From: a virus | DNA length: 40,568 bases | Reading direction: 5' to 3' (one strand) | Virus record (IMG/VR): IMGVR_UViG_3300042546_000744 | Coordinates: 1 to 40,568 of that record | Shown: piece by piece, positions 20,632-27,034 of the stretch | How the letters are laid out: every line of letters begins with the position of its first letter | Numbering within the stretch: the first letter of the stretch is position 1 | Program-made: the position numbers and the translations under genes | Notes under the pieces: generated by a model | The model's database searches: none | Seen by the model: the letters and a program-made list of their open reading frames with translations, nothing else | What the model was told of the DNA's origin: nothing

Positions 20632-20782
20632 CATAAATTGAAATTTCTAAAATTAAAATCAATATTCCAATTGATATTTGATGACATACTTTGATATCTC
20701 CATCAACCATCATATTCATTTTTTCATAATTTATTCCTATTAATGTAAATGTTCTAGGTAACATGTTTATTATTAAATCCAT
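20615..20782 (-). CDS. hypothetical 55-aa protein with a hydrophobic segment
   Basis: A 55-codon minus-strand frame runs from ATG at 20782 to a TAA lying in the loop of the convergent terminator. The middle reads as ordinary protein (LPRTFTLIGINYEKMN) and an Ile/Leu-rich segment (ISIGILILILEISIY) near the C-terminus could be one membrane helix. I recognise no family. It is the most distal gene of the minus-strand block, and its end overlapping the terminator is consistent with a compact last gene. No clear ribosome binding site, as is usual in Bacteroidota phages. Confidence 0.4.
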   Translation of the reverse strand: MDLIINMLPRTFTLIGINYEKMNMMVDGDIKVCHQISIGILILILEISIYEKRSV

Positions 20783-20798
20783 ATTTGTTTTTTATTGT

Positions 20799-20867
20799 TT
20801 AAAATATATATCTGATGTTGTCTAGTGAAAAATATTTAGAATATAATTCTGCTGATATATGTGTCAT
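20799..20867 (-). CDS. 22-aa ORF repeating the C-terminal peptide of the radical-SAM protein
   Basis: This frame begins with ATG five codons after the stop of the 41-aa frame upstream, in the same phase. Its end, ELYSKYFSLDNIRYIF-stop, closely matches the C-terminus of the radical-SAM protein encoded at 21398-22249 (TLYSKYFNPKNIRYIF-stop). Twelve of the last fifteen residues are identical, and several codons differ synonymously (TCT/AGC, TTA/CTA, ATC/ATA, ATA/ATT). It is either a remnant of a duplicated gene end or a real small peptide sharing a tail. Too short to be sure it is translated. Confidence 0.3.
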   Translation of the reverse strand: MTHISAELYSKYFSLDNIRYIF

Positions 20868-20879
20868 AATTTTTCTATT

Positions 20880-21005
20880 TTAAAAGGAATCTTTGCCGTA
20901 TTTCTCAACGAATGCTTTTGTATGGATTTCGCGCTGTTTGGCTCTGTTTTCGGATAGTAAATTTTCCAGTTCCTGTTCTTGTTGTTGGAGTTGTTCTAAT
21001 GTCAT
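20880..21005 (-). CDS. hypothetical 41-aa charged helical protein
   Basis: A 41-codon frame starts at ATG 21005 behind an A-rich leader (CAACAAAAAGAAAAACT). The N-terminal half is Gln, Glu and Leu rich (TLEQLQQQEQELENLLSEN) with coiled-coil spacing; the rest is KQREIHTKAFVEKYGKDSF. The bases are visibly less AT-rich than the flanking genes, which could mean a different origin. No family is recognised. Codon structure and the composed protein sequence favour a genuine gene, although no neighbour helps to assign a function. Confidence 0.5.
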   Translation of the reverse strand: MTLEQLQQQEQELENLLSENRAKQREIHTKAFVEKYGKDSF

Positions 21006-21082
21006 AGTTTTTCTTTTTGTTGTTTATTCCCCACATTATCGGGGTTATTGTTGATAATATGCCACATTTTACGATTGCAGCA

Positions 21083-21211
21083 TTAATTTAGGATACGGCA
21101 CATGGAGTAAACATAGTTTCTCACTATATGCCAAGGTTTATATCCTTCTGGAGAATTATTTATTGGAGTTCTCATGTCATCAATATACAAAGCTTTTAAT
21201 TTTTTAATCAT
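21083..21211 (-). pseudogene. truncated cyclic-phosphate receiver-like (cREC) protein
   Basis: ATG at 21211 overlaps the TGA of the preceding gene as ATGA, a normal coupled start. The product begins MIKKLKALYIDDMRTP and continues PWHIVRNYVYSM. The ALYIDDMRTP and HIVRNY signatures resemble the N-terminus of the phage and bacterial cyclic-phosphate-processing receiver domain, which normally continues for roughly 50-60 further residues through an SFDHDL-type motif. Here a TAA stops it after 42 residues, and the following in-frame codons do not restore the family. I therefore read it as a truncated gene, though a functional short form cannot be excluded. Confidence 0.5.
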
Positions 21212-21396
21212 ATACATTTATTTTTATTTATTTCTAAATATTCTATTAAATATTTAGCATAATTAGTAAGTAATTCTTTATTGTAAAACAAAAAAACATC
21301 TTTTTTATTACAAACTGCTATTTTATATTCTTCTTTTAATTCATTAAATGTTTTTTCATTCATTTCAATAAAAGAATATTCTTGATTATTTTCCAT
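21208..21396 (-). CDS. hypothetical 62-aa protein
   Basis: A 62-residue frame starts at ATG 21396, just downstream of the radical-SAM gene stop (21398). The composition is Glu/Lys/Asn/Tyr rich, with no membrane segment and no recognisable motif. Its TGA overlaps the start of the truncated receiver-like gene (ATGA), which suggests translational coupling in the same minus-strand operon. Function unknown. Confidence 0.6.
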   Translation of the reverse strand: MENNQEYSFIEMNEKTFNELKEEYKIAVCNKKDVFLFYNKELLTNYAKYLIEYLEINKNKCI

Positions 21397-21397
21397 G

Positions 21398-22249
21398 TTA
21401 AAAAATATATCTTATGTTTTTAGGGTTAAAATATTTGCTATATAGAGTTTTAAACTCTTCAATCATTTTGTTTTTAAGCTGCCATTTATATCTAATGTTA
21501 TCAGCAGCATACTGAGAGTCTTTAGTTTCTTGTATATCAGGATTCCATAGAAGCTCTCTTACTTCTTCTGAATTCCTTTCATGCTGTAACTTATTGTGTG
21601 TCAAAAAGATACATTCACATTTAACATCTATACTAGCACTTTTAACTTCTTCAAATAGTTTTTTGTATTCATCTAACCATCCTTCTTTATAAATAATAGG
21701 ACTATAATTTATATGCACTTCCATATATTTTTGTAATCTAGGGATAGATTGTATGCGTTCAGATATAAAATCAGTTTTAGGTTCTAGTATATCAGAATAT
21801 TTCTGAGGCATTAAACTTACTCTAATCCTATGTTTATCTGGATTTAAACTATACTCTTCAGGTTTAAATTTTGTTGGATATTTAGTGGCAAATGTTGATT
21901 TAAGTTTAGGATGATTATTAAAGTAGTCAAATACTTTTTGCCAATCATATTGTTTTCTCATTAAAGGAACATCTGTACTACATCCTATATCTATTGTATA
22001 ATACTTATCATCTATTTGATTAGGGGTTTTAACATTAGGTTGTTTACTCACCCAGTTATCTATACTGTTAAATATATCTGCTCTATTCTCATTTATATAC
22101 ACTCTGTCATTGTTATATCTAGCAACATAACAATATGATGAAAGACATCCCCCGTTGCAGCCGTAAATAAAATTGGGAGAAATAGCATCACTACTTCTCC
22201 CATTATCTCTTGTTGTTAATGTTTTAGTTTTTTGGTGTATTATTTTCAT
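21398..22249 (-). CDS. spore photoproduct lyase-like radical SAM protein
   Basis: The Cys cluster CNGGCLSSYCY (C31, C35, C40 counted from the chosen start) is a variant of the radical-SAM cluster-binding motif with one extra residue before the third Cys. Together with ISPNF, YCYVARY and IDIGCSTDVPL it resembles spore photoproduct lyase-like proteins of phages. Such enzymes bind a 4Fe-4S cluster and S-adenosylmethionine; a DNA-repair or nucleotide-modifying role is possible but unproven. The chosen start is ATG at 22249 (MKIIHQKTKT), which overlaps the preceding dCTP deaminase-like gene by 26 bases. A start at 22279 would overlap it more and adds ten residues of unlikely N-terminus. The C-terminal peptide LYSKYFNPKNIRYIF recurs in the 22-aa frame at 20799-20867. 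Confidence 0.7.
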   Translation of the reverse strand: MKIIHQKTKTLTTRDNGRSSDAISPNFIYGCNGGCLSSYCYVARYNNDRVYINENRADIFNSIDNWVSKQPNVKTPNQIDDKYYTIDIGCSTDVPLMRKQYDWQKVFDYFNNHPKLKSTFATKYPTKFKPEEYSLNPDKHRIRVSLMPQKYSDILEPKTDFISERIQSIPRLQKYMEVHINYSPIIYKEGWLDEYKKLFEEVKSASIDVKCECIFLTHNKLQHERNSEEVRELLWNPDIQETKDSQYAADNIRYKWQLKNKMIEEFKTLYSKYFNPKNIRYIF

Positions 22250-22883
22250 TAAGATAATATTTTGATTCTTGAACACCAACTTGATTCATGTATTTAGATC
22301 CTGATTTAACATCATAAGATTCTAATATATCTCCTTCTACTCTTTCAAACTTGATTTGACATATCTTCATATTAGGATAGACAATGATAGGTCTTGTAGC
22401 TCTTAATTCTAATACTAAACTACCTTCAAATCCTGTATCAATAAAACCTGCTGGTCCAATAACAATATCTAATCCCAGTCTTCCTAAAGATGATTTAGCT
22501 TGTACTTGAGCACATATATTCTTTTTACATCCTATACGTTCATTACAAGCATATAAATACACCTCATTAGGAACTAATACATATCCTTCTTCAGGAATTT
22601 CTAATTCAATAGTTTTTTGAACTGCTCTAGGATCTAATGGTTTTTCGTATGAGTGTATATAATTATTACCATATGTAGTAACATTATAATCACCATAAGT
22701 TTTAACCCAAAAAGGTAATTCATCATAACTATTTACAAATAATTTTTCTTTTGGATATATTTTAACAGTGGGTGCTAATGTTAAATCTACACTGTTTGGA
22801 TTTAAATGTTCTTTTTTAAATCCATCTATAATAATATTTCCTGCTTCCATTTCTTGCAGGATCATGCTATCTGATAGTATCAT
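22224..22883 (-). CDS. dcd: dCTP deaminase / dUTPase-family protein
   Basis: The 219-aa product shows the trimeric dCTP deaminase/dUTPase core: AKSSLGRLGL (129-138), GFIDTGFEGSLVLEL (146-160, E153 at the position of the family's active-site Glu) and PNMKICQIKF (170-179). The N-terminus MILSDSMI is typical of Dcd. The enzyme would convert dCTP to dUTP, or hydrolyse dUTP, feeding thymidylate synthesis and limiting uracil in phage DNA. An extra segment of about 50 residues (45-95) separates the N-terminal part from the core. It lies in a run of nucleotide-related genes, overlapping both neighbours by a few bases. Motifs alone do not decide between deaminase and dUTPase. Confidence 0.85.
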   Translation of the reverse strand: MILSDSMILQEMEAGNIIIDGFKKEHLNPNSVDLTLAPTVKIYPKEKLFVNSYDELPFWVKTYGDYNVTTYGNNYIHSYEKPLDPRAVQKTIELEIPEEGYVLVPNEVYLYACNERIGCKKNICAQVQAKSSLGRLGLDIVIGPAGFIDTGFEGSLVLELRATRPIIVYPNMKICQIKFERVEGDILESYDVKSGSKYMNQVGVQESKYYLNENNTPKN

Positions 22884-23076
22884 CTTTTATTTCTTTAAGT
22901 ATTAATTCATATTTTTTTCCGTCTTTAGTTTCTACTATTGTAGGGTCATTATCATTATATCCTGGAGTTACAGATTTTATAGTTTTATAAACATCTGTCC
23001 CATGTATATTTAAAGATTTACAAACAGCTAATCTAAAGTAAATTCCTGCATTACTATTTAATTTATATGCATTCAT
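22867..23076 (-). CDS. hypothetical 69-aa protein
   Basis: A 69-residue frame starts at ATG 23076, overlapping the end of the upstream deoxyribosyltransferase-like gene by four bases (ATGA), and its own end overlaps the dCTP deaminase start by 17 bases. The sequence (LNIHGTDVYKTIKSV, then a short basic and acidic tail) has no motif I recognise and no membrane segment. Tight overlap on both sides supports a real operon member. Function unknown. Confidence 0.6.
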   Translation of the reverse strand: MNAYKLNSNAGIYFRLAVCKSLNIHGTDVYKTIKSVTPGYNDNDPTIVETKDGKKYELILKEIKDDTIR

Positions 23077-23441
23077 AATTTTAATTGTTTTGTTTTTGTA
23101 TTGTATTTAATCATTTTTAATTCTTTATTAAACTCTTTTGCCCATTCTATTTCTTGCATAACTCCTTTAGATTTATAAATTAAACCTGCACCATTTAGAT
23201 TTACAAGTTCAATTACATAAACTGCATCACACCATTGTACAAATTCTTTATCTTGTTCCATCCAAACTTCCCAACTATTCTCTACAACTCCTATTCCTGC
23301 TTTCCATATAGGATGAGAGTGAGATATAGGTGAAAATACACAAAAGCCTTCTGCAATAAGCATAGCAGCCACCTCATTAGCTGCTTTATAACTTATCTCC
23401 TGGAGGTTGGTATAGGGGATTGCTAAGTATACCTTTTTCAT
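23073..23441 (-). CDS. DUF1937 / nucleoside 2-deoxyribosyltransferase-like protein
   Basis: The 122-aa product begins KKVYLAIPYT and has FSPISHSHPIW (about 36-46) and a C-terminal GVMQEIEWAKE segment. This pattern fits the small Rossmann-like nucleoside 2-deoxyribosyltransferase/DUF1937 group, in which the YLAxPYT strand binds nucleotide and a late Glu acts in catalysis. It would salvage or exchange bases on deoxynucleosides, which suits its place between a dCTP deaminase-like gene and a dNMP kinase. Substrate unknown. Its 5' end overlaps the upstream hypothetical gene by 56 bases, a larger overlap than usual here, but the MKKVYLA start is typical of the family. Confidence 0.7.
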   Translation of the reverse strand: MKKVYLAIPYTNLQEISYKAANEVAAMLIAEGFCVFSPISHSHPIWKAGIGVVENSWEVWMEQDKEFVQWCDAVYVIELVNLNGAGLIYKSKGVMQEIEWAKEFNKELKMIKYNTKTKQLKL

Positions 23442-23652
23442 TTACTACTGGTTTTGATTTTTTAATAATATTAAATGTGCTATTTACATATATTTTGATT
23501 TGATCAGACATATAATGTCTAACATGACCGCCATCACATAAGACAACACACCATACATCATTCTCAAACATTCCTGAGTTGTTGACATATAATGCATAGC
23601 CTTCTTTGTTTCCTTCTACAATAACAGGAATAGGTTTAGAAAATTCTAGCAT
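23386..23652 (-). CDS. hypothetical 88-aa protein
   Basis: An 88-residue frame follows the dNMP kinase gene with a 17-base overlap and itself overlaps the deoxyribosyltransferase-like gene by 56 bases. The first 50 residues (VIVEGNKEGYALYVNN, WCVVLCDGGHVRHYM) read as a small beta-rich domain. The Pro-rich end (NPLYQPPGDKL) lies in the overlap. No family recognised. The order and overlaps indicate it is expressed with the nucleotide-metabolism genes. Confidence 0.6.
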   Translation of the reverse strand: MLEFSKPIPVIVEGNKEGYALYVNNSGMFENDVWCVVLCDGGHVRHYMSDQIKIYVNSTFNIIKKSKPVVNEKGILSNPLYQPPGDKL

Positions 23653-24277
23653 AATATTGTTTTAAAAAGTTTGTAACATTATTATAAAGATCGGAAATTG
23701 ATTCATTATTATTTATTACATAATCAAATTCATGATTATCAAGTGCCGTTTCACTTACATGATTATTTGTAATTGTATTATCTCTATTCACTCTGATTAT
23801 AATACCATTTTGTTTTTTAATAGTATCGTATTCATTTGGAAATCTAACATCTGTAATAATCCAGTTAGGCATTACATATTCTTCTTCACTGTTTTTAGTT
23901 TTTTTATAATCTACCATGAGTGCATTCACCCAAGTATTATAATGAAGTTTATCTCGCATTGCTTCTGTACCAATTTTTTGCAAAAAATCTCTCACTTTCA
24001 TTTTAACATGTCGTTGAGAATTATATGCTCCATTTTCAGAAAATAATGTTTTGTCTTCTTTAACATAAAGATCCCATACATCTGACATGTATGTTTCTTT
24101 AAAACTTTGATCTTCAAATAAATGTATTGGAATACCACTAATAATACTAGCTATTTGTTTAAGTTTATATGCAAACTTTTTAATTTGCCACTTGCTATCT
24201 ACATCCGTAGATTTAATAATATTCGCAGTGGTATCTTTACCACTAAATATTTTACCAGAAATGCCAATGATTGCCAT
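23636..24277 (-). CDS. deoxynucleoside monophosphate kinase
   Basis: The 213-aa product starts AIIGISGKIFSGKDTTANII, with a P-loop at residues 5-16 of the dNMP-kinase type (GxxGxGKDT). It continues with FAYKLKQIA, a VRDFLQKIGTEAMRD helix and IITDVRFPNE, all typical of the T4 gp1-like kinases and their many phage relatives. It would phosphorylate dNMPs released from host DNA to dNDPs. It is encoded among other nucleotide genes, three bases after the preceding gene's stop in transcription order. Length agrees with the family. Confidence 0.85.
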   Translation of the reverse strand: MAIIGISGKIFSGKDTTANIIKSTDVDSKWQIKKFAYKLKQIASIISGIPIHLFEDQSFKETYMSDVWDLYVKEDKTLFSENGAYNSQRHVKMKVRDFLQKIGTEAMRDKLHYNTWVNALMVDYKKTKNSEEEYVMPNWIITDVRFPNEYDTIKKQNGIIIRVNRDNTITNNHVSETALDNHEFDYVINNNESISDLYNNVTNFLKQYYARIF

Positions 24278-24279
24278 AT

Positions 24280-24609
24280 TTAATTAATTTTTTTATTTAA
24301 TAATTCTTCTGCAAAATTTTCAATTTTAATTCTGTCTTCATCATCAAGCTGTACCATCATACCTAAAACATTTTGAATAGAAATTAATTCCCAATTATCT
24401 CTAATTTCTTTTCTAATTATTTGACTATGTTCAAGACCTGCTAACATCATTAAATCATTAAAAACAGATTGTAATTTTTTTACTTCAAAATTTAAACTGT
24501 ATTTAACATGCATTGATGGTTTTGTTTCAATAATAAAATGTTCTAAATATTTTTCTGCATTAGCTAATAATATTAATACTGTTTTAATACATATTGTTGC
24601 GCTATCCAT
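24280..24609 (-). CDS. hypothetical 109-aa helical protein
   Basis: A mostly helical 109-aa protein with no recognised motif. Residues IQNVLGMMVQLDDEDRIKIENFAEELL at the end look like two amphipathic helices (stretch around 24285-24360). It is separated by four bases from the upstream zinc-ribbon gene and by two bases from the dNMP kinase, so it belongs to the same operon. Function unknown. Confidence 0.65.
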   Translation of the reverse strand: MDSATICIKTVLILLANAEKYLEHFIIETKPSMHVKYSLNFEVKKLQSVFNDLMMLAGLEHSQIIRKEIRDNWELISIQNVLGMMVQLDDEDRIKIENFAEELLNKKIN

Positions 24610-24613
24610 TTTT

Positions 24614-24952
24614 TTATTTTTTTAAAGAAATTTTTCCAAGTTCAAAAGGTAATGAGTTTTCTTTCCATTTTTCAACATTAATAGACATAAAAAATTTTCT
24701 TTTTAATAAAGATTTTTCTTCTGTTTTTTTATCTATTTCTTTTTTATTTTTTATTGATGTGAGATGATAACCGTTACAATATTCACAAAAATAACTTCTT
24801 TTTTGCTCCACTTTATTTTTAACTCTTTTGTTATTTTTAAATAATTTGTTATTATATATAGCTGATGATTTTAAGCTTATAAGTGCTTGATCAGCTTGTT
24901 GTTTATTTATAAACATTGTTTTTCCTGTTGCAGAACATTTGTTCTTTTTCAT
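24614..24952 (-). CDS. small zinc-ribbon protein
   Basis: This basic 112-aa protein has KNKCSATGKTMF at the start, then a Lys-rich region and YFCEYCNGYHLTS (about 54-66). The CxxC-x3-H arrangement, with the upstream Cys, fits a small zinc-binding fold common in phage early operons of this type; a DNA- or RNA-binding role is possible. The C-terminal 45 residues are charged and unassigned. The family is recognised only by pattern. Confidence 0.65.
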   Translation of the reverse strand: MKKNKCSATGKTMFINKQQADQALISLKSSAIYNNKLFKNNKRVKNKVEQKRSYFCEYCNGYHLTSIKNKKEIDKKTEEKSLLKRKFFMSINVEKWKENSLPFELGKISLKK

Positions 24953-25025
24953 ATTCTTTCCATTTAATAATAAACCCTATAGCAACAATAATATCTTCCA
25001 AATGCGGCAAGTATTTCATAAACAT
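24903..25025 (-). CDS. possible 40-aa protein overlapping the zinc-ribbon gene
   Basis: The frame MFMKYLPHLEDIIVAIGFII... runs 40 codons and overlaps the start of the zinc-ribbon gene by 50 bases in another phase. The non-overlapping part reads as plausible protein (KYLPHLEDIIVAIGFIIKWK), while the overlapping end is less convincing. It would be the first frame after the DNA polymerase. No homology is recognised, and the overlap makes it uncertain. Confidence 0.28.
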   Translation of the reverse strand: MFMKYLPHLEDIIVAIGFIIKWKEYEKEQMFCNRKNNVYK

Positions 25026-25041
25026 CTTTATATACATTTAC

Positions 25042-25102
25042 AGTGAGGTGGACATGACCTATCATCTAAAATGATATTAATAGATTCTCTGCCACCCACA
25101 CT
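25042..25102 (-). other. structured RNA-like double hairpin downstream of DNA polymerase
   Basis: The gap after the DNA polymerase stop contains nested inverted repeats. AGTG and GGTGG (25042-25051) pair with CCACC and CACT (25092-25102) around a small internal loop, and inside them TATCAT (25060-25065) pairs with ATGATA (25071-25076) around CTAAA. No U tract follows, so it is not a standard terminator. It could be a structured RNA, a processing site or chance. Confidence 0.35.
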
Positions 25103-25123
25103 ATAAAGTATTTAATAAATGTT

Positions 25124-26078
25124 TTAAAATAAGACACCTTGTACATAACCTGTCTTACTTTGAAATGTAATTGTTTCTATTTCTTTATAAATTCCATCTA
25201 AATAATACTGAAAATTAATATCAAGACTATCAAAATCAACCTCAAGTAAATCGGAAATATCATTACAAATGGTTTGCATCCATTTACCAGACTCTGCTTG
25301 AATTTCTCTACCATCAGGATGAACTTTTGTAATCTTTACACCATTGTTGCTGATAAAATATCTGTTTAATTTTTGTAGTTTATTTATAACAAAATTACCG
25401 TTGTCAATCTTCTTTTCTACAAAATTCCAAGCTCCTTTAGCTTTCACTGCACCGCAATAATCATAAAGATTTCTGTTGGTTTTAAGATAGTCTTCAGGTT
25501 TTATACCATCAACAAAGTATGCGTATATTGCTTTTGGTATCACTAAAAAACTTTTATTTTTATGTAATGCAAGGTCTTTATATTCAAAGAAACCTTTGCA
25601 TTTAGTTTTACCATTTTTATAAACTGCTATATAATTATTTACATCCCTAATAATTAGTTTACTGTATTCGTCATGTTCAAGCTGTAGTTTGGTCATCTGT
25701 TCCCATTCACTGCATATTTCCATATACAAATCTTTATATTGTACAGGAATCATCATTTCAAGACCATCAGTATTTTGCATAAGAGGTGTGCAATCAGGAA
25801 TTCTTTCTGCAAGCATCTCATACAGTTTAGATAGCCAAAGTTGACCATTGATGGTTATTTGCATAGTGAACATAGGATCATATAAAAAACTATTTTCATC
25901 ATTACTTAATCCATATGTGCTATTAAGAATAATCTTATATACATAATTTCTTGGATCAGATTTAGGAATTAATTTTCTTTCTTCAAAAAACCATTCATAT
26001 TGTTCCAGAAATTCTTTAGCAGGAAGGTGTTTTGGTGAGAATCCGTTTTTAATGGCTAAATTAGGATAATAACTAACC
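25124..26078 (-). CDS. DNA polymerase family B, exon 2 (palm motifs A-end, B and C)
   Basis: After the intron the frame resumes as V-SYYPNLAIKNGF, completing motif A begun in exon 1. Motif B is KIILNSTYG (368-376 of the spliced protein) and motif C is NTDG (422-425, with D424 as the second catalytic Asp). The segment VKAKGAWNF later in the protein matches the usual KxKG region of phage family B enzymes. The exon has no start codon of its own at the splice site; an internal ATG at 25873 would give a protein without motifs A and B. Joined to exon 1 the coding sequence is 1914 nt, exactly 638 codons including the stop, giving 637 aa. Confidence 0.9.
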
Positions 26079-27034
26079 CTTACTGTAATCTTTCATTACT
26101 GAAAGTGTCGGACTATATCTTCAGTTCTTTTTTCCATTTATATCCATATATACGTTTTTTATAACCGTTACATACAGAATAAATGTTTTGCCATTTATAA
26201 GTTGGATTTTCCTTAATTATTTCTTCTACAGTTTCGTAAATTTTAAATAAAGTTTCATCTTCATTTAACTGTAAAAATTTGTATTTTTTTTGTTTAGCAA
26301 GTTTAACATTTAATCTCATTAACTCTTTTTTATCAGGATTATTTTTCCAAAAAGCTTTACTTTTATCACCAATTTTTTTTCTTTCATTTGGCTCTAAATA
26401 TCTTTTATGCAAAGCTTCTTTTAATTTTAATCTAGTTTCTGCATGTGGTATCATACCACCTTTAGAATCTAATCTTTTATTATAACCTTTATTTGAATCA
26501 ATAGAATTATAAAAATGCATCCAATATAATTCTTTATCAGAAAGTTCATTAAATAAACATTCTTCTAAAACAATATATTCAAACGCTTCTTTTCCATATT
26601 TATGCCAAGCAGAAATAAAATGAGGATTTTCCTCTTTTTTTCTTTTTGCTGTCAACCCACATATATGAGCAACTATTCTTTTATAAATATTTATAGACTT
26701 ACCAATATATACTTTACCATTAATTAAATTTCTAATTAAGTATATACCACATTTATTTTTATCATATTTTTTTACTTTCATATAATAAATATACAAATAA
26801 TTAAGGTATTATCCTAATTTTTTAGGATAAAATCTTATTATAAATTTCAAAGAACTGTTCCACGCTTTTTCATTAGGTTACTAACCCTAACTACTTCCTG
26901 TTATTAAGCAAACTATATTGCCCAGGTAGTCTCTGAACCTTCTAAAAGTGTACTTTTAGCTTGGCTGCTGATTGCCCTTGCCGGCTGCAATAGGGTTTCC
27001 AGCAATTCATGGAATTAAGACGCAGTTTTAGTTT
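26079..27034 (-). ncRNA. group I intron in the DNA polymerase gene
   Basis: The RNA, read on the minus strand, has the conserved core: P-like AATTGCTGGAAA (within 26993-27007), Q-like AATCAGCAGCCAAGC (26959-26973), R GTTCAGAGACTA (26927-26938) and S AAGATATAGTCC (26110-26121). P7 forms from GACTA with TAGTC. The guide GCGTCT (27018-27023) pairs with exon end AGACGT through a terminal U-G wobble (P1), and AACT just before it pairs with exon 2 GGTT (P10). These place the splice sites after 27035 and before 26078, with G26079 as the terminal intron G. The endonuclease gene lies between R and S, and its stop codon is inside S. Confidence 0.93.
26113..26781 (-). CDS. intron-encoded GIY-YIG homing endonuclease
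   Basis: The 222-aa product has CGIYLIRNLINGKVYIGKS at its N-terminus, the GIY...YIG catalytic motif, followed by HKYGKEAFEYIVLEE, where the Glu residues are typical of the family. The C-terminus (around TLFKIYETVEEIIKEN and VCNGYKKRIYGYKWKK) resembles the NUMOD/IENR1 DNA-recognition modules. It would cut intronless DNA polymerase alleles and drive copying of the intron. I chose ATG at 26781; an upstream TTG at 26796 would add five residues. The stop codon TAG at 26113-26115 is part of the intron S element, so the gene and the ribozyme core overlap. Confidence 0.9.
   Translation of the reverse strand: MKVKKYDKNKCGIYLIRNLINGKVYIGKSINIYKRIVAHICGLTAKRKKEENPHFISAWHKYGKEAFEYIVLEECLFNELSDKELYWMHFYNSIDSNKGYNKRLDSKGGMIPHAETRLKLKEALHKRYLEPNERKKIGDKSKAFWKNNPDKKELMRLNVKLAKQKKYKFLQLNEDETLFKIYETVEEIIKENPTYKWQNIYSVCNGYKKRIYGYKWKKELKI

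Noticed and set aside
24953-25123. A tRNA in the gap after DNA polymerase
   Set aside because: The inverted repeats do not form a cloverleaf and there is no TTCRANY arm or acceptor pairing.
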